Assembly (NCBI GenBank): GCA_021813805.1
Contig: JAKAJL010000024.1
Coordinates: forward strand, 1 to 56,110
Direction of reading: 5' to 3'
Origin: Pseudomonadota bacterium
GTDB taxonomy: Bacteria > Pseudomonadota > Alphaproteobacteria > Rhizobiales > Beijerinckiaceae
DNA: 56,110 bases
The position numbers were made by a program, and so were the translations under genes. The notes beneath the pieces are model-generated. The model was not told the DNA's origin. It saw only the letters and a program-made list of their open reading frames with translations, and ran no database searches. Position 1 is the first letter of the stretch, and each line of letters begins with the position of its first letter. Below, piece after piece: positions 51,355-56,110 of the stretch.

Positions 51355-53235
51355 ATGACGGTCGCGAGGAAAATCGCCGGCGCCAAGGCGTCGGAAGGGC
51401 GCGCTCCCCTGTCGGTTGCGCTCGGGGACGCTCCGCGGTTTGCCGTCTCCCCGTCCCCTGCCGTGGAAACCGACGCCCGCGCCGTGATTGCGCCGCTCGG
51501 CGATTACTTCGCCTACGCCCGGGATTTCGCCGAGCGCAGCCTCCTGTTTTGGGACGTCCTGCGGCAGCGCGCCGACAATTTTCTGGAGCACGAGCGGCTC
51601 GGCCTGCCGGCTTTGCTCGATTTCAAATGGGAAATGTTGCTCGACGCGAGAACCTTCGATCGGCCGGCCAATTATGCCTTGTTGCGCATCACCGAAGCGG
51701 AGGGCTGCGCCGCGAGAGAATGTGTGGACCTGGAGAAACCGCCTGTCCTGATTGTCGACCCGCGCGCGGGGCACGGACCGGGCATCGGCGGGTTCAAGCG
51801 CGCGTCGGAAGTCGGCATGGCGCTAAAAGAAGGCCACCCGGTCTATTTCGTCATATTTTTCCCCGAGCCCTGCCAAGGCCAGACGCTTGCCGAAGTGCTC
51901 CATGCGCTCCGCCGCTTCGTCGAAGAGGTTGCGCGCCGCCACCCCGGAAAGCCTCCCGTCCTTTATGGCAACTGCCAGGCGGGTTGGGCGATCACCTTGC
52001 TTTCGGCCGATTGTCATGGCCTTGTCGGACCGGCGGTGCTCAATGGCTCGCCTTTGTCCTATTGGTCAGGCGAATCCGGCGTCAATCCCGCGCGTCTCGC
52101 CGGCGGCCTGCTCGGCGGGGTCTGGCTCCCCCATTTTCTTGCGGATCTTGGCGACGGCCGCTTCGATGGCGCATGGCTCGCCCAGAATTTTGAAACCCTG
52201 AAGCCGGGCGCCGCGCTCTGGGGCAAATACGCCGAGCTTTTCACGCATCTGGATGCGGAACGGGAACGCTTTCTCGATTTTGAGCGGTGGTGGAGCGGAT
52301 TCCATGGCCTCAGCCGCGAAGAAATCGTCGCCATCGTCGAAAATCTCTTCATTGGCGATCAGATCGAACGTGGCATGTACCGGATTTGCTCGGGCTGTCA
52401 CGCGGATTTGCGCCGGATCAAAAACCCGCTGGTGATCTTCGCCTCCCACGGCGACAACATCACGCCGCCGCATCAGGCGCTCGGCTGGATCGCCGCTGTT
52501 TACAAGGACACCGCCGACCTCGTCGCGGCTGGCCAGCGGATCGTCTATCTGATCAATCCGCATATCGGCCACCTCGGCATATTTGTTTCAGCCTCGGTGG
52601 CGCGGTTCGAGCATCGGGCCATTCTGGAAAGCCTTGGCGAGATCGAAGCCCTTGCGCCTGGGCTTTACGAAATGAAGATCGACAATCCTTCCGGGGACGC
52701 CGATTGTCATAAGCCAAAATATTCCGTGCGCTTCGAACCGCGCGATGTCGCGGATCTGCGCTTCGAACGGGCAGAAATGTCCTTCGAGCGCGTCGAAGCG
52801 GTGTCGAAAGCGGTCGACTCCTATTATTCGACCGTCGTCAGTCCCTGGGTCCGGGCGTTCTCGACGCCGCTGACGGCGAATTTCTTGCGCTGGGCGCATC
52901 CCATGCGGGCAAGCCGCTATCTCTGGTCCCAGCAATTCGACCTGGCGATGAAAAGCGTCGAGCTTCTGGCGCCGATCATACGCGCGCAAAGGCGACCCCT
53001 TCCCGACTCGTCTCCCTGGCTGAAGCTGGAGCGGGACTTCATCGCCAAGACTTCCGACGCCTTCGAATTGGCGCGCGTCTGGCGCGATTCGCTGGAGGAA
53101 CAGGTTTTCGCCGCCGTTTACCAGACGCCGCTGGCGCGCGCGGCGATTCCGTTGGCGCCCGCCGCCAAGCCCCCGGCCGCCAAGCCCGCGTCTGACTTGG
53201 CCAAGAGCGCTTCCCGTGGCGCAACGGGCTCGTGA
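51355..53235 (+). CDS. DUF3141 protein (PHA-synthase-like alpha/beta hydrolase)
   Basis: 626 residues. PhaC-like N-terminal helix region (YFAYARDFAERSLLFWDVLRQRADNFLEH), then an alpha/beta hydrolase core: VLIVDPRAGHGPGIGGF, the nucleophile elbow VLYGNCQAGWAITLL with Cys207 in place of Ser as in PHA synthases, the acid region IFASHGDNITPP and the His region INPHIGHLGIFVS. The tail after 590 is Ala/Pro/Lys-rich. Reaction unproven; relatives are annotated DUF3141. RBS is GGAGAG. It sits between the two copies of the copper module. Confidence 0.85.
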   Translation: MTVARKIAGAKASEGRAPLSVALGDAPRFAVSPSPAVETDARAVIAPLGDYFAYARDFAERSLLFWDVLRQRADNFLEHERLGLPALLDFKWEMLLDARTFDRPANYALLRITEAEGCAARECVDLEKPPVLIVDPRAGHGPGIGGFKRASEVGMALKEGHPVYFVIFFPEPCQGQTLAEVLHALRRFVEEVARRHPGKPPVLYGNCQAGWAITLLSADCHGLVGPAVLNGSPLSYWSGESGVNPARLAGGLLGGVWLPHFLADLGDGRFDGAWLAQNFETLKPGAALWGKYAELFTHLDAERERFLDFERWWSGFHGLSREEIVAIVENLFIGDQIERGMYRICSGCHADLRRIKNPLVIFASHGDNITPPHQALGWIAAVYKDTADLVAAGQRIVYLINPHIGHLGIFVSASVARFEHRAILESLGEIEALAPGLYEMKIDNPSGDADCHKPKYSVRFEPRDVADLRFERAEMSFERVEAVSKAVDSYYSTVVSPWVRAFSTPLTANFLRWAHPMRASRYLWSQQFDLAMKSVELLAPIIRAQRRPLPDSSPWLKLERDFIAKTSDAFELARVWRDSLEEQVFAAVYQTPLARAAIPLAPAAKPPAAKPASDLAKSASRGATGS

Positions 53236-53390
53236 AATGCGCGTCGATGGCGTCCCCGTTCCGCCTCGTTCGCTCCGTTTTCGCTTTTGCCCGCCGGGCC
53301 GGGCGGGCAAAAAGTCCATAATCGTTGTCTTCCTGGCCTTGGGCGCCTCGCCATGCTTAACACCAGAAGCATTTCATGCGATAATGTAAT

Positions 53391-53726
53391 ATGTGTCTCG
53401 TAGCGGCGATCAGGCAATTTCTGTTGAGCCTCGCGGTTCTGGGACTTCTCCTTGCGCCAACTGCCGGCTCCACGCGTCGGGCGATCGCGTCCGGCCCAAT
53501 GGTCGGCATGACCCAATGCACCCCGGACTGCCCTGAAAATCCCCCCGACGATTGTCCAAAATGCGCTTTGATGGCGACTTGCGCATTTCATTGTCTCGAT
53601 ATTTTCGCTTTGAAGCCGACGTTTGTCGTGTCTTTTGAACACGGCTCGGCCCCCATTCTCCCCGACGCCGCGCAAATTGTCGCCGGCATCGACCATCCAC
53701 CCAAACCAAAGCCGCCGCGCGCCTGA
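53391..53726 (+). CDS. Secreted Cys-rich protein 3 (paralog of the protein at 49185)
   Basis: 111 residues. Hydrophobic start CLVAAIRQFLLSLAVLGLLLAPTAGS, then the same Cys cluster as the paralog (CTPDCPENPPDDCPKCALM followed by ATCAFHCLD) and the ending IDHPPKPKPPRA. Residues from AAIR onward align throughout; the N-terminal 40 residues of the paralog are absent. No good RBS precedes ATG 53391, so the gene may be poorly expressed or leaderless. Confidence 0.55.
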   Translation: MCLVAAIRQFLLSLAVLGLLLAPTAGSTRRAIASGPMVGMTQCTPDCPENPPDDCPKCALMATCAFHCLDIFALKPTFVVSFEHGSAPILPDAAQIVAGIDHPPKPKPPRA

Positions 53727-53999
53727 AGTTTTTCGCCGGCTAACAGCCCCGGGGGCGTCGCTGCGCTCCTCGCGGCTGCGCGTCGTCAGACTTTGGGCGT
53801 CGCCTTTGGGCCGGCAGTTTAATATCCAATCTTCGTCGCTGCATGTAGTGCTGTAGTAATACAGTATATATAACGTTGTTGTTTGCACGTTATACATAAT
53901 ATGCTCGTGATTGTCACCAATAGAAGATATTATACTTGAATATACGTGAATTTTCTGCTTTGATACCGTCTCGGTAGACATCGTTCCGAGGAGGTCGAA
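53727..53999. promoter_or_regulatory. AT-rich regulatory region before the truncated CusF-like gene
   Basis: 273 bp. TGCTGTAGTAATACAGTA (53849-53866) matches the palindrome at 49705 at 15 of 18 positions. The hairpin TACCG-tct-CGGTA (53964-53976) lies at the same place relative to CGAGGAGG as in the other copy, with a compensating base-pair change. Confidence 0.55.
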
Positions 54000-54239
54000 A
54001 TGTCCCATTCAAAACCCCGTATCGCTCTCGCGATGGCGTTCGCCATTTTGGGCGCAACGCCCGCTTTTGCCTGGCCCCAGAACGGGCCGGAATGGCTGCG
54101 AATGATGGACAAGGTCCGAGCCGATAAAGCCGATCCCGGTTCGCCGAGGACGGAGCGCGTCAAAGCGGAACACAGAGGACCCTTCACCGCACACGCTCCC
54201 GATTCCTCGAGGGGCAGTGCGATTATGCGTGCTCAGTAG
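54000..54239 (+). pseudogene. Truncated CusF-like paralog
   Basis: 79 codons. The signal peptide and linker (SHSKPRIALAMAFAILGATPAFA; GPEWLRMMDKVRADKADPGSP) match the protein at 49856 position by position, but after about residue 48 the sequence diverges (RTERVKAEHRGPF) and the copper-binding barrel with its MPVMTMTF loop is missing. RBS and start are intact, so a short secreted peptide could still be made. Confidence 0.7.
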
Positions 54240-54371
54240 TCGCGTCGTCGCTGTGAAGGCGCCGATTATCGTCCATCGCTGCATGATCGGGCGCGGCGCC
54301 GTGTCGCGTATTGGACGGGTTGGAGATCGTCCGGCCCAGTGTTAATGGTTTGATCGTTCCGAGGTCCGTCG

Positions 54372-54716
54372 ATGTCGTCCTGGTTCCGGCTCATTTTCTC
54401 CGTTTTTGCTCTCGCAGGCCTGCTGGCCGCGGGAACAGGCGGCGCGTTTGCCGGAAAGAACCATCAGCATCGCTGCCCGGAAATGTCAGTCGCCATGACG
54501 GTGGACCACGAGGCTCCAGGTCAGGCTGGCGACAATTACGGCGGGACGCCAGACTGCTGCATGATGGGCGTCTGCGCCCTCACGGCGCCGGTTCCGGCTC
54601 CTCAGGCCTATGTCGTCGCGCCTGGCTCTTATGCGCAGGCTGCGCTGCCGGCGATCGACGACGCTGGCCCGCCAAGCTTCTCCGTCTCCCCAGGCTTACG
54701 GCCTCCCATCGCGTAA
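54372..54716 (+). CDS. Secreted Cys-rich protein 4, before the cusB-like gene
   Basis: 114 residues. Signal peptide about 1-27 (LIFSVFALAGLLAAGTGGAFAG), then NHQHRCPEM, a spacer, and the cluster PDCCMMGVCAL with methionines, all good Cu(I) ligands. Ends SPGLRPPIA. No family is recognised. It resembles the other three Cys-rich proteins in layout, not in alignable sequence. 95 bp before the cusB-like gene, so probably co-expressed with it. Confidence 0.6.
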   Translation: MSSWFRLIFSVFALAGLLAAGTGGAFAGKNHQHRCPEMSVAMTVDHEAPGQAGDNYGGTPDCCMMGVCALTAPVPAPQAYVVAPGSYAQAALPAIDDAGPPSFSVSPGLRPPIA

Positions 54717-54811
54717 AGCCGTGATTCGTCGCTTCCGCCCGCTCTGATGAGACGGCGGTCGCGGTGCGACTCTATGCTTATGCCGGCTTGCCGGCTGGGA
54801 GACCGATCAGC

Positions 54812-56110
54812 ATGACTTCTTCCGCTCGTCTCAAGAGCGCATTGGCGCTCGCGGGAGGCGTGGCCTTGGCGGCAACGCTTGCACCTCCTTTATTTCCTCT
54901 GGGCGCTCCGAGTGCGCAGGCTGGCGCAGCTGCGCAAACGCAGGACGATCCGATCCTCTTCTACTGCGACCCCATGGGCGGCCACGATCTGTCCAGAACT
55001 CCGAAAAAGGACAGCATGGGCATGGACTACGTTCCCGTTCGCCGGTCGGAGGTCCTTCCCCTGCTCGGCAAGTTGCCGACGAAACCGTCGGCTTCGACGG
55101 AGGAGCCGCTGTTCTGGCGCAACGCGATGGGCGAACCCGAAATCTCCCTGACGCCCAGGAAAGACGTGATGGGGATGGATTTTTTGCCGGTGCGCGCCGC
55201 CGAAATCGCCCCCATGCTGCGACCGCGCGGATCGCAGTCCGCGCCTGCGCCGGCGCCCAAGACCGAGCAGCAGCCGGCCAAAAAACGCGTCCTCTACTAC
55301 CGCAACGCGATGGGACTTCCAGATATTTCAAAAGTTCCCAAAAAGGACCCGATGGGCATGGATTACGCGCCCGTCTATGAGGGCGAGGATACGAATTCCG
55401 CCGTGGTCGCCTTGTCGCCCGGCAAGGTGCAGCGCACCGGCGTGCGCTCCGAACCGGTCGAGATGAAAGCCCTGGTTTCCACGATCCATGCGCCCGGCAC
55501 GATCCAGCTCGACGAGCGCCTGATCGCCGTCGTGGCGCCGCGCGCGGTCGCCTTTGTCGAAAAGGTCGCGGACGTCACGACCGGCGACCGGGTGAAAAAG
55601 GGCCAGATCCTGATGCGGCTCTATTCGCCGGAGATTGCTTCCGCCGCCGCGCAATATCTCGCGACGCCCGATTATCCCGGCGCCCGGACGCGCCTGGAAA
55701 ATCTCGACGCGCCGGCGAACGTCCTCGCCGAAATCGATCGTACGAAGAAAGTTCCCATGTCCATTGACTGGCCGGCGCCGCGCGACGGAATCGTGCTGGA
55801 GCGCATGGCGGTCGACGGCATGAAGGCGGACGCCGGCCAGACCTTGTTCAGGATCGCCGATCTTTCCCGCGTCTGGGCGCTCGTCGATGTTTCCGAACAG
55901 GATTACGAAAGGGTCAAGCCGGGCCAGAATGTCACGATCCATGCGCGTGGCGTCAACGACCGGACTTTTTCGGGCCGGGTCGACCTGATCTACCCCCAGA
56001 TCAATCGCGAGACGCGCACCGCGCGGGTGCGGGTCGAACTGGAAAACCCGGACCTCGTCCTCCGTCCCGAAATGTATGTCGAAGCCGACATCGCGGCGGG
56101 TAATGCCGGA
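54812..56110 (+). CDS. CusB-like RND efflux adaptor with three metal-binding repeats (3' end cut)
   Basis: 433 codons to the window end without a stop. Signal peptide about 1-37. Three heavy-metal-binding repeats: FYCDPMGG ... KKDSMGMDYVPV (48-76), FWRNAMGE ... RKDVMGMDFLPV (100-127) and YYRNAMGL ... KKDPMGMDYAPV (160-188); most CusB proteins have one. The membrane-fusion domain follows (VRSEPVEMKALVSTIHAPGTIQLDE; VEKVADVTTGDRVKKGQILMRLYSPE; WALVDVSEQDYERVKPG; RPEMYVEADIAAG). It should join an RND pump and an outer-membrane channel encoded downstream for Cu(I)/Ag(I) efflux. Confidence 0.9.
   Translation, partial: MTSSARLKSALALAGGVALAATLAPPLFPLGAPSAQAGAAAQTQDDPILFYCDPMGGHDLSRTPKKDSMGMDYVPVRRSEVLPLLGKLPTKPSASTEEPLFWRNAMGEPEISLTPRKDVMGMDFLPVRAAEIAPMLRPRGSQSAPAPAPKTEQQPAKKRVLYYRNAMGLPDISKVPKKDPMGMDYAPVYEGEDTNSAVVALSPGKVQRTGVRSEPVEMKALVSTIHAPGTIQLDERLIAVVAPRAVAFVEKVADVTTGDRVKKGQILMRLYSPEIASAAAQYLATPDYPGARTRLENLDAPANVLAEIDRTKKVPMSIDWPAPRDGIVLERMAVDGMKADAGQTLFRIADLSRVWALVDVSEQDYERVKPGQNVTIHARGVNDRTFSGRVDLIYPQINRETRTARVRVELENPDLVLRPEMYVEADIAAGNAG

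Overview
The window is GC-rich DNA in which nearly every gene shows strong third-position GC bias. Its gene content is that of an alphaproteobacterium, most likely of the order Hyphomicrobiales (Rhizobiales). The assignment rests on the trb-type conjugation module with DUF736, DUF2840, DUF2274, an rlxS-type relaxase and an RPA-family RepA, a set typical of Tn4371-like integrative and conjugative elements (ICEs) in that class. No rRNA, tRNA, CRISPR array or integrase is visible, so the ICE's integration end lies outside the window.

Layout. Bases 1-9100 are the establishment/maintenance end of the ICE: the 3' part of a strawberry-notch-type helicase gene, a toprim protein, a DUF2493 protein, a FitAB/VapBC-type toxin-antitoxin pair, small unknown genes, an IS110-family transposase and two DUF736 genes. 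Bases 9100-14800 are a cargo block: a degraded ORF, a tiny membrane peptide, a Met-rich dihaem cytochrome c, DUF302, a secreted DUF1194/VWA protein, and a Zn/Cd-type P1B ATPase divergent from its MerR-family regulator. Bases 15250-26190 are the ICE core: XRE repressor, DUF2285 genes (one frameshifted), HTH protein, repA-parA with an apparent origin inside repA, an RHH-like gene with a frameshifted tail, DUF2840, traF peptidase, a third DUF736, lytic transglycosylase, a candidate oriT, rlxS relaxase, traG coupling protein and a CopG-like gene.

A mercury-resistance island (about 26250-33290: merR, a small secreted protein, merT, merP, merC, merA, a DUF1186/SEC-C gene pair and an IS5-family element) splits the transfer operon between the copG-like gene and trbB, and is bracketed by a 13-bp direct repeat. 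Bases 33350-43095 hold trbBCDEJ, trbK-alt, trbLFGI and DUF2274, a complete mating-pair-formation operon with repeated start/stop overlaps. It is followed by a convergent lysR gene and a decayed fragment of a second lysR copy.

From about 44800 to the end is a DUF1566 gene and then a copper-homeostasis neighbourhood: a CopA-type ATPase with YHS and heavy-metal-binding domains, a CusF-like periplasmic copper binder and a truncated second copy, DUF2933, an ICMT-type membrane methyltransferase, a DUF3141 PHA-synthase-like protein, four small secreted Cys-rich proteins of unknown function, and the start of a CusB-like RND adaptor with three metal-binding repeats. Two gene modules here ([Cys-rich protein] - [AT-rich intergenic palindrome] - [CusF-like]) are diverged duplicates of each other that share an 18-bp palindrome and a hairpin next to the ribosome binding site.

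Working together: the ICE genes move and maintain the element, and the inserted cargo gives Hg(II) uptake and reduction, Zn/Cd export and Cu export or sequestration. The most interesting unexplained pieces are the duplicated copper module with its shared operator-like palindrome, the candidate oriT and oriV, and a nested-hairpin repeat near the IS110 and DUF736 genes.
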